A DNA stretch of 64,000 bases from contig NZ_BAAADA010000116.1 of assembly GCF_039522005.1 (NCBI RefSeq), positions 23,620 to 87,619 of the forward strand, written 5' to 3'. The notes below the pieces were generated by a model. It searched no databases and had not been told where the DNA came from. It was given only the letters and a program-made list of their open reading frames with translations. The stretch comes from Alkalibacterium indicireducens. GTDB taxonomy: Bacteria; Bacillota; Bacilli; Lactobacillales; Carnobacteriaceae_A. The translations under genes were made by a program, and so were the position numbers. This document shows, in pieces, positions 8,930-17,674 of this stretch (positions are counted from its first letter, which is position 1; the number at the start of each line of letters is the position of its first letter).

Positions 8930-9728
8930 TTGGAACTTCCTCTCTGTCATCATGAACAATTACAATGTTAACCCGACGATTAAGCGCCCGGTTCGCTGCC
9001 GAATCATTCGGTACGATCGGCCTGTATTCCCCGTACCCACGGGCAGACAAGCGAGTTGGTTCAATGTCATGATTTTCGTACAAATATCTTAATACGGTCA
9101 CTGACCTGGCTACGGACAGTTCCCAGTTCGTTTCGAATCTTCCTCCACCCGTTGGAACATCATCTGTGTACCCTTCGATAATAACTTCATTGTCAAAGAG
9201 CTCGAACAGTCCTGACAGACGACTCAACGTTTCCTGCCCATTATCTTTCAGGTCGGCCAAGCCAGAGTCAAACATGATGGCTTCCTGGATATCTATATAG
9301 ACACCTTCCTGATCTCTTGATAAGGTGACATCAGCTTCAAGTCCTTCTTCTTCGAGAAAAAGATTAACGGTGTCATATAATTCAAGAACTTGTTCAGGAA
9401 CATAGTTCGGGTCTATAGGTGTTTCTTCTGCTGAAACTTCTTCCGGATCCATACCCTCATATTCATTGAGGTCGCCATACTCTTCAAAATCCAGATCTCC
9501 AACGGTCTCTCCGCTGTTATCCAGAATTGAATCACTGCTGCTTCCAGCAATAGCTATACGCAGCGATTCTGCTGCTTCTCTAAAGCGTTCTTCATTTACC
9601 ATAGACATTGAAAACAGTAAAATAAAGAATGTTAAAAGCAAAGACATTAAGTCAGAAAAGGTTGTCATCCATGCAGGGGAACCCGCTGCTGCTTCTTCTT
9701 TTTTAACTTTAGTTCGTTTCCTAGCCAT
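8916..9728 (-). CDS. motB: Flagellar stator protein MotB
   Basis: 270 aa. The single N-terminal membrane helix contains the ion-binding aspartate at residue 26 (TFSDLMSLLLTFFILLFS), followed by a plug and acidic linker, then an OmpA-like peptidoglycan-binding domain with NWELSVARSVTVLRYLY and the end motif NRALNRRVNIVI. With MotA it forms the MotA5B2 stator that couples ion flow to rotation. Whether the ion is H+ or Na+ cannot be read safely from the sequence. motA lies 33 nt upstream. Confidence 0.94.
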   Translation of the reverse strand: MARKRTKVKKEEAAAGSPAWMTTFSDLMSLLLTFFILLFSMSMVNEERFREAAESLRIAIAGSSSDSILDNSGETVGDLDFEEYGDLNEYEGMDPEEVSAEETPIDPNYVPEQVLELYDTVNLFLEEEGLEADVTLSRDQEGVYIDIQEAIMFDSGLADLKDNGQETLSRLSGLFELFDNEVIIEGYTDDVPTGGGRFETNWELSVARSVTVLRYLYENHDIEPTRLSARGYGEYRPIVPNDSAANRALNRRVNIVIVHDDREEVPSGTE

Positions 9729-9761
9729 CTTTTTCTCCTAACCTTAATACATATCAAAATC

Positions 9762-10565
9762 TTAAAATTCTTGAGCTACTTCTACAGATTTTTGCTCTTC
9801 TTTTTTTCTTTTCTTGTCAGTCTGAGACAAAAAGCTCTGAAGTTTCTGTTCAATTACTCTAGGGTTGTCTCCTCTTTGAAGAGCCAAAACCCCTTCAACA
9901 ATCATTTCATTCGTTTTCATTTCATTGGCCGTCTGAATTTCCAGATTTTTTGCAATCGGCAGAAAGACAATATTAGCCAGAAGACTCCCATAAAAAGTAG
10001 TTAGTAAGGCAGTAGCCATTCCTGAACCAATCAAAGCAGGATCCTGCAGGTCTCCAAGCATGGCAATCAGTCCGATCAAAGTTCCAATCATACCAAAAGC
10101 AGGAGCATACTCTCCCCATTTAATGAATACTTGCTGGCCAACAGAGTGTCGATCTTCAGTTTGTTCCAATTCTACGTTTAAAATTTCTTCAATCGTATCG
10201 ATATCTGTTCCATCTACAACCATTTCCAGTCCATGGATCAAAACAGGATTATCAAGATCTTTAATCTCATTTTCAAGAGCCAGTATGCCTTCTGTGCGAC
10301 TCTTTTTAGCTAAATGAGTTAGCGTTTCAATCAATCCCCAGCGATTTTCATCCGGTGCAAACATGAGCATTTTCAATAATGCAGGAACTTTTTTTAATGT
10401 GCTTAATGGAAAACTGATCATGATGGCTGATAAAGACCCAACAAACGTTATAATTAAAGAAGGTCCATCAAAGTATCGAAGCAAGGAACCGTCAGCTGCC
10501 ATTGAGGCAAATATTAATCCGAGACCTACTACTAACCCAATAACGGGTAATAAATTTCGTTTCAC
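9762..10565 (-). CDS. motA: Flagellar stator protein MotA
   Basis: 267 aa with four membrane helices. It has the conserved MotA blocks PSLIITFVGSLSAIMISFP near residue 35-55, a large cytoplasmic loop with charged residues that meet FliG, and the helix 3-4 block WGEYAPAFGMIGTLIGLIAML. A lysine-rich tail ends the protein. It forms the pentameric outer part of the stator. swrD lies 3 nt upstream, motB 33 nt downstream. Confidence 0.94.
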   Translation of the reverse strand: MKRNLLPVIGLVVGLGLIFASMAADGSLLRYFDGPSLIITFVGSLSAIMISFPLSTLKKVPALLKMLMFAPDENRWGLIETLTHLAKKSRTEGILALENEIKDLDNPVLIHGLEMVVDGTDIDTIEEILNVELEQTEDRHSVGQQVFIKWGEYAPAFGMIGTLIGLIAMLGDLQDPALIGSGMATALLTTFYGSLLANIVFLPIAKNLEIQTANEMKTNEMIVEGVLALQRGDNPRVIEQKLQSFLSQTDKKRKKEEQKSVEVAQEF

Positions 10566-10568
10566 TTC

Positions 10569-10766
10569 TTACACTCCCATCGATGACTGATAAATTTTTT
10601 GTTTAAATACTATTACTTTTTCGGCAATTTCTTCAGGTGTATCCAATACTCTAAGTGTTTTATGATCCACAAGAGTAATCAGCGTATCAAAATCCCGTTC
10701 TATTTTTAATATACAATCATTGTTCAGGTAAAATTCTTTTCCTGAAACTGTTCTTAACGCAATCAT
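10569..10766 (-). CDS. swrD: FlbD/SwrD family protein
   Basis: 65 aa, the whole of the small FlbD (DUF) family. It begins MIALRTVSGKEFYLNNDCI and contains the conserved core LITLVDHKTLRVLDTPEEI. In Bacillus subtilis the homologue SwrD (formerly YlzI) follows the hook gene and raises flagellar torque. Here it sits between the hook gene and motA, with only 3 nt to motA, which supports a role in stator function. No catalytic motif is visible and the molecular action is unknown. Confidence 0.85.
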   Translation of the reverse strand: MIALRTVSGKEFYLNNDCILKIERDFDTLITLVDHKTLRVLDTPEEIAEKVIVFKQKIYQSSMGV

Positions 10767-10799
10767 ATTAAGCCTCTTTTCAGTCTGATTAAGTAGTCA

Positions 10800-10830
10800 G
10801 GACGGTAAGCCATTAATCGGTTATCCGTCC
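10800..10830 (-). other. Intercistronic hairpin after flgE
   Basis: The arms GGACGG and CCGTCC (with TAA/TTA extending the stem across one bulge) lie just after the hook gene stop and 34 nt before swrD. There is no run of T after it, so it is not a standard terminator. It may stabilise or delimit the hook message; this is inference. Confidence 0.4.
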
Positions 10831-10841
10831 CGGCTTATCAA

Positions 10842-11732
10842 TTAACGTTTCAGGTTGATCAGTTCCTGCAGCATCTCATCTGACGTAGTAATGCTTCGGC
10901 TGTTGGCCTGGAAAGCACGACTCGCAACAATCATTTCTGTAAACTCTGTTGCCAGATCGACGTTTGACATTTCCAAAAATCCAGAACGAACGACACCGAA
11001 TCCGTCATCAGAAGGTCCACCAAACTGAGGAACACCTGAGTTAGCAGATTGGTTATAGATATTCTCTCCTGCTTTTACAAGGCCATCCGGGTTGGAGAAG
11101 TTTGAAAGGGCGATTCGTCCAATGACATATGCATTCCCATCGCTGTACGTTCCAAGAATAGTCCCGGTACTGTCAATACTGAAGCCCTGTAAAGTTAAGC
11201 CGTCTCTGACCTGAGGGATAGATAGTGCTGTCAGTCCGCCTTGAAGACTAGTATCCTGGTTGTAAGAATCAGCAGGTACTAATTCTCCATTAGCTGCTGT
11301 ATATCCCATCAGACGGAAACCGTTTGATGTCGTAAGATTTCCTTCATTATCAGTATAGAATCCGCCGTCACGCGTGTACTGCATCAGTCCACTTTGACCA
11401 CCATCCTGGCTGACAACAAAAAATGAATTGTCCCCGTTTTGAATACCGAAGTCAAGTGCACGTCCGGTAAACTGAAGTGAACCACCTTGCATCATCATGT
11501 CAGTCGCTGCAACTTGTGTTCCGAGTCCCACCTGCTGAGCATTTATTCCGCCTCGGCCGTTATTGTTCGGGCCTTGCGCATTGGCATTAGTCTGAGAAAT
11601 CATATCCTGAAAACGGACACGCTGGGATTTAAATCCCGTTGTATTCACATTAGCGATATTGTTAGCTATAACGTCCATTTTAGTTTGCTGGCCTTTCATT
11701 CCTGTAATACCTGAGAACATTGAATTTAACAT
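10842..11732 (-). CDS. flgE: Flagellar hook protein FlgE
   Basis: 296 aa. The N-terminal D0 segment MLNSMFSGITGMKGQQTKMD continues to NNIANVNTTGFKSQRVRFQD, and the C-terminal D0 helix is typical (EFTEMIVASRAFQANSRSI). The length is close to the short hook proteins of Bacillus. It is exported by the flagellar apparatus without a cleaved signal and forms the universal joint between rod and filament. Its position after fliK, flgD and the flagellar operon protein, and before swrD, marks it as hook rather than rod. AAATGGAGGAAATCAC precedes the ATG. Confidence 0.92.
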   Translation of the reverse strand: MLNSMFSGITGMKGQQTKMDVIANNIANVNTTGFKSQRVRFQDMISQTNANAQGPNNNGRGGINAQQVGLGTQVAATDMMMQGGSLQFTGRALDFGIQNGDNSFFVVSQDGGQSGLMQYTRDGGFYTDNEGNLTTSNGFRLMGYTAANGELVPADSYNQDTSLQGGLTALSIPQVRDGLTLQGFSIDSTGTILGTYSDGNAYVIGRIALSNFSNPDGLVKAGENIYNQSANSGVPQFGGPSDDGFGVVRSGFLEMSNVDLATEFTEMIVASRAFQANSRSITTSDEMLQELINLKR

Positions 11733-11810
11733 GTGATTTCCTCCATTTTTAAACGTTTCTGAATCGGTCGGTCATCAGAAAAAAGCGTCTTTTCAGTCCG
11801 GCTTTTACGT

Positions 11811-12203
11811 TTATCTATTTTTGTTTATCTGTATTGCGCTGTCTATATTAGTGACATCATTCATTTCGTTTGCTTTTAATGCAGTTATAACTGTTTTATT
11901 CTTGATGCTGGCAATGAGAGCCAGATCATCGTAGAGAATCAGTGACTGCCTGGACCCTTTTGCCTCAAGCGTTTCAACAGCCTCTTCCAGTAAATGTAAA
12001 TCATTCTGGTTCAGTTTGAAGCCGTGCTGATCGAGACGCTTCTGAGCATGATTCGAAAAGGTCACACCTTCAGTGAGGGTACTGCTTTCTCTGATAGCTT
12101 CTTTCATAAATGACTGGAAAGCAGGATCTATTCTGCGATCAGATATGTCTTTATGATTGTTGACAGGTTTAATCGGGTGATTTCCTTGTATGGGCTGTAC
12201 CAT
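11811..12203 (-). CDS. Flagellar operon protein (flg_new family, TIGR02530 type)
   Basis: 130 aa. The core VTFSNHAQKRLDQHGFKLNQND and the end block LIASIKNKTVITALKANEMNDVTNIDSA are the features of the small family found between flgD and flgE in Bacillus and Clostridium flagellar operons. The biochemical function is not known. It begins 1 nt from the flgD stop and is surely cotranslated with it. No membrane segment or signal peptide is seen. Confidence 0.8.
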   Translation of the reverse strand: MVQPIQGNHPIKPVNNHKDISDRRIDPAFQSFMKEAIRESSTLTEGVTFSNHAQKRLDQHGFKLNQNDLHLLEEAVETLEAKGSRQSLILYDDLALIASIKNKTVITALKANEMNDVTNIDSAIQINKNR

Positions 12204-12204
12204 C

Positions 12205-12630
12205 TTACTGGCTCACCTCGATGACATCGTTCATCTGATATAACTTTCCGTTTACCATTAAAGTGGCGTAGCCTTCATCGAATCTGACTTTTTCTACAGC
12301 TCCTTTTACAAGCTGGTCTTCTTTGCCGGCTATGGTTACCTGTTTTCCGACCAGGCTTAGTGCCTGCTGCTGCTGGTTCATCAGCATACTCGTCTGCATG
12401 GTGTCGTTCAAATCATTAACAGCGTTCAGCATACCGAACTGGACCATTTGTCCAATATAATCTGTCTCAGAACCGCCGCCGCTTCCCTGTCCGTCAAATG
12501 AAGGCATACTCATGGCATTTGCTATGATATATAAAAACTGCTCCATATCAAGATCAGAATTCTGACGTGTCTCTGCTTCTGGCTGGATCGACTTTAAAGA
12601 TCCGATCATCATATTTGATGGAATAGTCAT
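12205..12630 (-). CDS. flgD: Hook assembly scaffold FlgD
   Basis: 141 aa, the short Gram-positive form made of the conserved N-terminal cap region. The family block is seen as DLDMEQFLYIIANAMSMPSF.. TDYIGQMVQFGMLNAVNDL, followed by SLVGKQVTIAG. The larger C-terminal beta domain of enterobacterial FlgD is mostly absent. It caps the growing hook. It lies between fliK and the flagellar operon protein with short gaps. Confidence 0.9.
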   Translation of the reverse strand: MTIPSNMMIGSLKSIQPEAETRQNSDLDMEQFLYIIANAMSMPSFDGQGSGGGSETDYIGQMVQFGMLNAVNDLNDTMQTSMLMNQQQQALSLVGKQVTIAGKEDQLVKGAVEKVRFDEGYATLMVNGKLYQMNDVIEVSQ

Positions 12631-12645
12631 GATCTGCTCCTTTTC

Positions 12646-14067
12646 TTATGCATATAAATTTAGTCCTGTTCTCTCAGTTTCTGAGTCAGTTCCATTATCT
12701 TTTTCTTCATTACTTTCTTTTACAAGTCGACTATCGTATGACGTTTGTGAAGCACTTGATGACTGCTGCTGTGACTGCTGATTAAACTGCTGACCGGATT
12801 GTGCAAATGTGTCTGCATTCTGATTGAAAACGGCAGATGGTTCCACAACTGAAAACTCAAACTGATTCATAAAGATACCCTTCGTTTCCAGCGGCAGTTT
12901 CAACTGATTCCATTGCTTCTCCATCCACTCTTTTGATTCTTCAGAGCTGAAAACAAGCTGGCCACTTATCCCATCTTTGGTATAAATCAGTTCAATTTTT
13001 ACTTCTCCTAAAGTTTCTGGAGTAAGAGTTAAAGTAGAGTTATAAATCTTTTCTCCACTTTTTTCTGTACTGACAGTCATCAGCATCTCACTTATCACCT
13101 CAAGACTCTGTTCCTGAGTTACTGGTGTTGATGGCTGTGCCTCGACTTTCGGGCTGTCCTTGACTATCTGTTTATCTGTAGATGCTATTTGAGAAAGGTT
13201 CTGTTCTAAAGACTTCATATCGATTGAACTATTCTGAGTGTCAGACTCTTTTACAGAAGAATTTATAGTTGGTTCAAAAATCAAATCTTTTTCTTGGCCT
13301 TCCATATCTTCTGTGGAGTTTTCTGACTGCACCGTCATTCTTTCTAATGAATCATTTTTCTGTTCTCGTGCACCTTCTAGATTGCTATCAAAGTCAGACG
13401 GATTTTTCCGTGCCGCTGTCTGTTCATACTCGACTGAACTAGTTTTAGAAGATATAGAGTCAATTGATGTTAATTCATTATTATCATCTACTTGCTTATT
13501 ATCTGAATGAGCTGGCTTAGATGCGTCATTAAAAGCATCCTTTGCAGATTCTTCAAGTCTTTGAGTGCCGTTCAGCGATATATTTTCTGTCTCTACATAT
13601 TGAATGTTTTCACCAGTACCTTCTTCTATTAAGATATCCACTTCTTTATTTAAGACAGAAGGATCTTCATTAATCTGTGAACCAGTTAAATCTGACTGTG
13701 AAATCGTACTGATTACTTTGGGAGTATTCAGTACCTCTTGAGTATCACTTTCTTCAATGGTTTGATTATGTAGGGCAGTGATACCTAATTCGACAGGCAG
13801 CTCTTCCAGACCTTGATGAAGTCTGACGAAAGGATGAATGAGTGTAAAATCTACTTCTTCCTCTTCTGTAAGATCCTCGATTTCTTCAGATTCAAGCGGT
13901 GTCTGGGACGATTCACCTTTTAAATCCTTAGAGTCCTGAGTGCCTTTCTGGGTAGAAAATTTTTCCATTTTTTTAGAGAAAAGCGTCTGATCCACATCAG
14001 AAGATTCATTATTTTTAACACTGAGTGTCTTTAAATGGGTTAAGGCTGCGATTTCTATCGTATTCAC
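12646..14067 (-). CDS. fliK: Flagellar hook-length control protein FliK
   Basis: 473 aa. The first 300 residues are polar, low in complexity and rich in Ser, Glu, Asp and Thr, as in the ruler part of FliK. The folded C-terminal domain (about residues 325-410) has LTLTPETLGEVKIEL.. GISGQLVFSSEESKEWM, the Flg_hook motif. A Gln-rich tail follows. It measures hook length and triggers the FlhB switch. The AT-rich, less conserved ruler region differs in base use from its neighbours, which is normal for the gene. Confidence 0.9.
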   Translation of the reverse strand: MNTIEIAALTHLKTLSVKNNESSDVDQTLFSKKMEKFSTQKGTQDSKDLKGESSQTPLESEEIEDLTEEEEVDFTLIHPFVRLHQGLEELPVELGITALHNQTIEESDTQEVLNTPKVISTISQSDLTGSQINEDPSVLNKEVDILIEEGTGENIQYVETENISLNGTQRLEESAKDAFNDASKPAHSDNKQVDDNNELTSIDSISSKTSSVEYEQTAARKNPSDFDSNLEGAREQKNDSLERMTVQSENSTEDMEGQEKDLIFEPTINSSVKESDTQNSSIDMKSLEQNLSQIASTDKQIVKDSPKVEAQPSTPVTQEQSLEVISEMLMTVSTEKSGEKIYNSTLTLTPETLGEVKIELIYTKDGISGQLVFSSEESKEWMEKQWNQLKLPLETKGIFMNQFEFSVVEPSAVFNQNADTFAQSGQQFNQQSQQQSSSASQTSYDSRLVKESNEEKDNGTDSETERTGLNLYA

Positions 14068-14092
14068 CTCCCTTCACTGTCACTTATGTAAT

Positions 14093-14530
14093 TTAAAACA
14101 GGGATGGTCTGCCGTAAGTCAGGGTGGTCAGTTCATCCAGCTGGGACTGTTCTTTTTTCTTTTCTTCTTCCTTAAAGCGGTAATGTTCTTTTTCATCCAG
14201 TTTCTGCATGACCTTCTTGTCTCTATGGGCTAGCTGGAGACCGAGTCTAGCTTGTTCAAGCTCCTGCTCCGCTTTCTGTAGAGACAGGCGCTGCCTGATG
14301 ATTTTGTCATCAAGCAGGTCTTTGTATAGACTGTGACGTTTCAGATGATCGATGCTGCTTTTAAACAGGTTCTCACTTTTAAGTCGTCTGCTTTCAGACA
14401 CCATTTTGTCAAGTCTGGCCTGCTCCATTAGGACGGCATCTTCTTTTTCCTTCACGACCCGCTGGGCTTCTTCTTCCAGGTCTTCCCGCCAGTCGAGTAC
14501 TTTTTCCATTGAAAAACGGTAATTCTGCAT
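14093..14530 (-). CDS. fliJ: Flagellar export chaperone FliJ
   Basis: 145 aa, almost entirely predicted coiled coil and very rich in Glu, Lys, Gln and Leu. It starts MQNYRFSMEKVLDWRE, the FliJ pattern. FliJ is the central stalk of the FliI ATPase ring and moves export chaperones. Identification combines this composition with its place between fliI and fliK. ATG 14530 follows AAGGAGTAG. Confidence 0.9.
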   Translation of the reverse strand: MQNYRFSMEKVLDWREDLEEEAQRVVKEKEDAVLMEQARLDKMVSESRRLKSENLFKSSIDHLKRHSLYKDLLDDKIIRQRLSLQKAEQELEQARLGLQLAHRDKKVMQKLDEKEHYRFKEEEKKKEQSQLDELTTLTYGRPSLF

Positions 14531-14542
14531 TCAATCTACTCC

Positions 14543-15868
14543 TTATCTTATCGGCTGATTATTCAGAACAGCTCGCATAGCCTGAACTGTGTCTTCAAAG
14601 TCATACGATTCTGACGTCTTCTGTTTTAAGAATGATTTGATTGGCTGGTTCAGTCTGATCGCCTGGTCAACAATCGGATTGGACCCCTGCTGGTAAGCAC
14701 CCACGTCGATCAGGTCTTTGGATTCTCTATAAGTGGCCAGGTTTTCTCTTATTTTGCCTGCCGTTTCATCATGACTGTCTGAGACGAGTTCTTTCATTAA
14801 TCGACTGAGACTGTTTTGAATGTCGATTGCCGGATAATGGTTCTCTGAAGCGATTTGTCTGGAAAGGATAATATGCCCATCCAGAATCCCTCGAACAGAA
14901 TCCGCAATCGGTTCATTCATGTCGTCACCCTCAACCAGTACTGTGTAGAAAGCCGTGATTGATCCTGATTCGGCGTTTCCGCTACGTTCCAGAAGCTTTG
15001 GCAGAACCGTGAAGACGGAAGGCGTATATCCTTTAGTGGTCGGCGGTTCGCCAGTAGCCAGACCGATTTCACGTTGTGCCATAGCGACACGAGTAACTGA
15101 ATCCATCATGAGGACAACTTTCTTACCCTGGTCTCTGAAATATTCGGCGATTGCAGTTGCAACGTATGCGCCTTTAAGTCTGACTAGTGGAGGCTGATCG
15201 GACGTGGCTGCGACGACGACGGATTTCTTGTAGCCTTCTGGACCAAGGTCATTTTCAATGAACTCCAGAACCTCCCGGCCACGTTCCCCGATCAGTCCGA
15301 TAACGATCACATCAGCGTCGCTGTATCTGGCCATCATGCCCAGGAGTGTTGATTTACCGACACCGGATCCGGCGAAAATCCCCATCCTCTGTCCTTCGCC
15401 AACAGTCAGCATGCCGTCGACCGCTTTAACACCGGTCTGCATGATCGTATTGATTCTTGGCCGCTTAAAGGGATCTGGTGAGGCCCGGTTCACATCATAA
15501 GTTGCAGTGTTTTCCAAAGCGTCCTGACTCAGTGGCCGGCCCAGTCCATCGAATGTTTTGCCCAGCATATCGGGACTTACTTCTATTTTAAGTGCTTTTC
15601 CAGTAGGCCGAACAAGACATCCGGGACCGATGCCGTCCAGATCATCCAGAGGCATCAACAGAACCGTTTCATCGACGAATCCAACGACCTCACTTAATAC
15701 CGTCTTCGATCGGGACTTGATTTCGATCTCACAGACTTCACCAATAAAGGCGTCAAGACCATCGACTTTTATTATCAGTCCTATGACCTGGCTGACTTTC
15801 CCGTGCTTCAGTGCCACGGCCTTTTTATTCAACGTTTCATGATATAACTCGAATGGAATATCGATCAA
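14543..15868 (-). CDS. fliI: Flagellum-specific export ATPase FliI
   Basis: 441 aa. Walker A is GSGVGKST (about residue 165-172), with GERGREVLEFI, and Walker B is VVLMMDSVTRVAMAQREIGL followed by GEPPTTKGYTPSVF. These mark the FliI/YscN ATPases related to F1 beta. It powers unloading of export substrates. The best start is TTG 15868, which overlaps the fliH stop as TTGA; in this frame a stop lies just upstream. The FliI ring works with FliH (upstream) and FliJ (downstream). Confidence 0.95.
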   Translation of the reverse strand: MIDIPFELYHETLNKKAVALKHGKVSQVIGLIIKVDGLDAFIGEVCEIEIKSRSKTVLSEVVGFVDETVLLMPLDDLDGIGPGCLVRPTGKALKIEVSPDMLGKTFDGLGRPLSQDALENTATYDVNRASPDPFKRPRINTIMQTGVKAVDGMLTVGEGQRMGIFAGSGVGKSTLLGMMARYSDADVIVIGLIGERGREVLEFIENDLGPEGYKKSVVVAATSDQPPLVRLKGAYVATAIAEYFRDQGKKVVLMMDSVTRVAMAQREIGLATGEPPTTKGYTPSVFTVLPKLLERSGNAESGSITAFYTVLVEGDDMNEPIADSVRGILDGHIILSRQIASENHYPAIDIQNSLSRLMKELVSDSHDETAGKIRENLATYRESKDLIDVGAYQQGSNPIVDQAIRLNQPIKSFLKQKTSESYDFEDTVQAMRAVLNNQPIR

Positions 15869-16641
15869 TTCATCTCACGTTCTCTTTCTTTCATCTCTTC
15901 CACCATAGTTTCCAGCTGTTTTCTGACTTGAAGATCTACAACTTTATGTGCACTTTCAACGATACAGCCCAACGGGTCGATATTGTCATCTCCAAAAACG
16001 ACAAATCTGACACCTGGATAATTCTTCTCCAGCATAGGCAGGCGTTCTCTCAACTCTTTCCTCTTTGAAGAATGCACAGTCAGACTGACGTAATCCTCTT
16101 TCCGGTCAAGCTGATGAAGGACTGGATGGACCAGTTCCATAATCCCGTCCGGCGTCAGGTCAAGCTGTTCCTGAACGATTTTCTGAGCCATGTGGATCGC
16201 AAGCGAAAGCAGGCTGTCTTTTTTATCCTGAATATACTCTTCAATATTAAGCTGAGCTTCTGTGATCATGGCTCTTGCCTGACTCATCAGCTCCTGGCTG
16301 TCCGCTTTTCCTTTTTCGAACCCCTGGGACTGTCCTTCCCTAAATCCTTGTGTAAAGCCGTCATTTCGACCGGCTTCGAATGCTTCCCGATACGCCTCTT
16401 CTTTCAGACGGGCGATTTCTTCTGCAGCTTCCTGAATCATGATCTCTTTTTCAGTCTGTGCTTTTTGAATAAGCTGAGAACTCTTCTGCTTAGCCTGGGC
16501 CAGTTCATCAGCGGCTTCCTGATTATAGCCTTCGTACTCTTCAGCCTCTTCTTCGTACTGATAAGCTGTATCAATGATCCAGTCGCTGTCCTGTCTTGCG
16601 TTTGCCTGAACAGATTTAATAATCCTACTCGATGATGGCAT
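15865..16641 (-). CDS. fliH: Flagellar export regulator FliH
   Basis: 258 aa from ATG 16641, which has GAGG 9 nt upstream and overlaps the end of fliG. A longer frame to 16680 has no ribosome site. Residues 35-100 are charged coiled coil, followed by the Gly-x3-Gly type repeats typical of FliH (EAGRNDGFTQGFREGQSQGF). The C-terminal domain (IVQEQLDLTPDGIMELVHPVL) contacts FliI. It ties FliI to the C ring through FliN/FliY. Confidence 0.9.
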   Translation of the reverse strand: MPSSSRIIKSVQANARQDSDWIIDTAYQYEEEAEEYEGYNQEAADELAQAKQKSSQLIQKAQTEKEIMIQEAAEEIARLKEEAYREAFEAGRNDGFTQGFREGQSQGFEKGKADSQELMSQARAMITEAQLNIEEYIQDKKDSLLSLAIHMAQKIVQEQLDLTPDGIMELVHPVLHQLDRKEDYVSLTVHSSKRKELRERLPMLEKNYPGVRFVVFGDDNIDPLGCIVESAHKVVDLQVRKQLETMVEEMKEREREMN

Positions 16642-17659
16642 CTTGATCGCCTCGCATAATGTAAATTTCCCCATACTCATCTAAACGGCGGATAACCGTG
16701 ACCACATTCTGCTGGGCTTCTTCAACCGCAGACAGACGGGCAGGTCCCATGAACTGCATATCCTCTTTAAGGGTTTCCACTGCCCTGGTGGACAAGTTGT
16801 CAAAAATAAAGTCACGCAGCTCGTCGGACACCCCTTTGAGCGCCAGGACAAGATCGTCGTTGCTGACTTCTCGAAGAACCTTTTGAACATCGCTCTTCTG
16901 TAAAGAGATGATATCTTCGAAAGTAAATAGACTTGCTTTAACTTCTTCAGCCAGTTCAGGCTGACGTTCTTCCAGTTCACCGACGATGGCTTTCTCAGTA
17001 GTACGGCCGACCTGGTTGAGGATTTCGACCAGTGTCGATACACCTCCGACATTTTCAGTGTCGTTTTCAATATATGTAGAGAATTTACTCTCAATGACCT
17101 TTTCAATTTTTTCGATCACAGCTGGGGATGTACTGGTAATCGTACCAATACGTTCTGCGATTTCCGACTGTTTTTCAGGGGGGAAGTTAATCAGAATCTG
17201 AGCCGCTTTATCCGGCTGCATATAACAGAGGATCAGTGCGACTGTCTGTGGCTGTTCGCCTAAAAGCAGGTTAGTCAGCTGGGCAGGGTCGGCTTTTCGA
17301 GCGATGTTGAATGGCCGCTCCCTCAGTTGAATCTGGTTCAGCATGTCAATGACTTCTTTCGCTCTCTGAGTCCCTAAGGCCTTATTAAGCAACGTTTTGG
17401 CATAATCGAAGCCTCCATCAAGAATATATTCTCTGGCCTGGGACATTTCCAGATACTCATTAATGATGTCTTCTCTTTCCTTCTGACTGACGTGATCGAT
17501 ATTGGCGATCTCATAGCTGACTTTTTGTATAAACTTATCCGGCAGCTGTTTCATGATCTGCGCTGAGGTTTCAGGCCCCAGCGAGATCATAAATATAGCT
17601 GCTTTGCGTATGCCGTCCATTTCTTTAGAGGATGCTAATTTTTCAGTTGTTTCAGCCAA
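16625..17659 (-). CDS. fliG: Flagellar motor switch protein FliG
   Basis: 344 aa, full length. The N-terminal domain binds FliF (KAAIFMISLGPETSAQIMKQLPD). The middle domain has EQPQTVALILCYMQPDKAAQIL with the EHPQ-type motif as EQPQ. The C-terminal domain holds the charged torque helix (LRDFIFDNLSTRAVETLKEDM). It meets MotA to produce torque and sits at the top of the C ring. It overlaps fliH by 17 nt and follows fliF by 15 nt. Confidence 0.95.
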   Translation of the reverse strand: MAETTEKLASSKEMDGIRKAAIFMISLGPETSAQIMKQLPDKFIQKVSYEIANIDHVSQKEREDIINEYLEMSQAREYILDGGFDYAKTLLNKALGTQRAKEVIDMLNQIQLRERPFNIARKADPAQLTNLLLGEQPQTVALILCYMQPDKAAQILINFPPEKQSEIAERIGTITSTSPAVIEKIEKVIESKFSTYIENDTENVGGVSTLVEILNQVGRTTEKAIVGELEERQPELAEEVKASLFTFEDIISLQKSDVQKVLREVSNDDLVLALKGVSDELRDFIFDNLSTRAVETLKEDMQFMGPARLSAVEEAQQNVVTVIRRLDEYGEIYIMRGDQDAIIE

Positions 17660-17674
17660 TTAAGGACACCCTTT

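Noticed and set aside
16681..17106. Minus-strand ORF of 141 codons inside fliG
   Set aside because: It is an out-of-frame shadow of fliG with unnatural composition.
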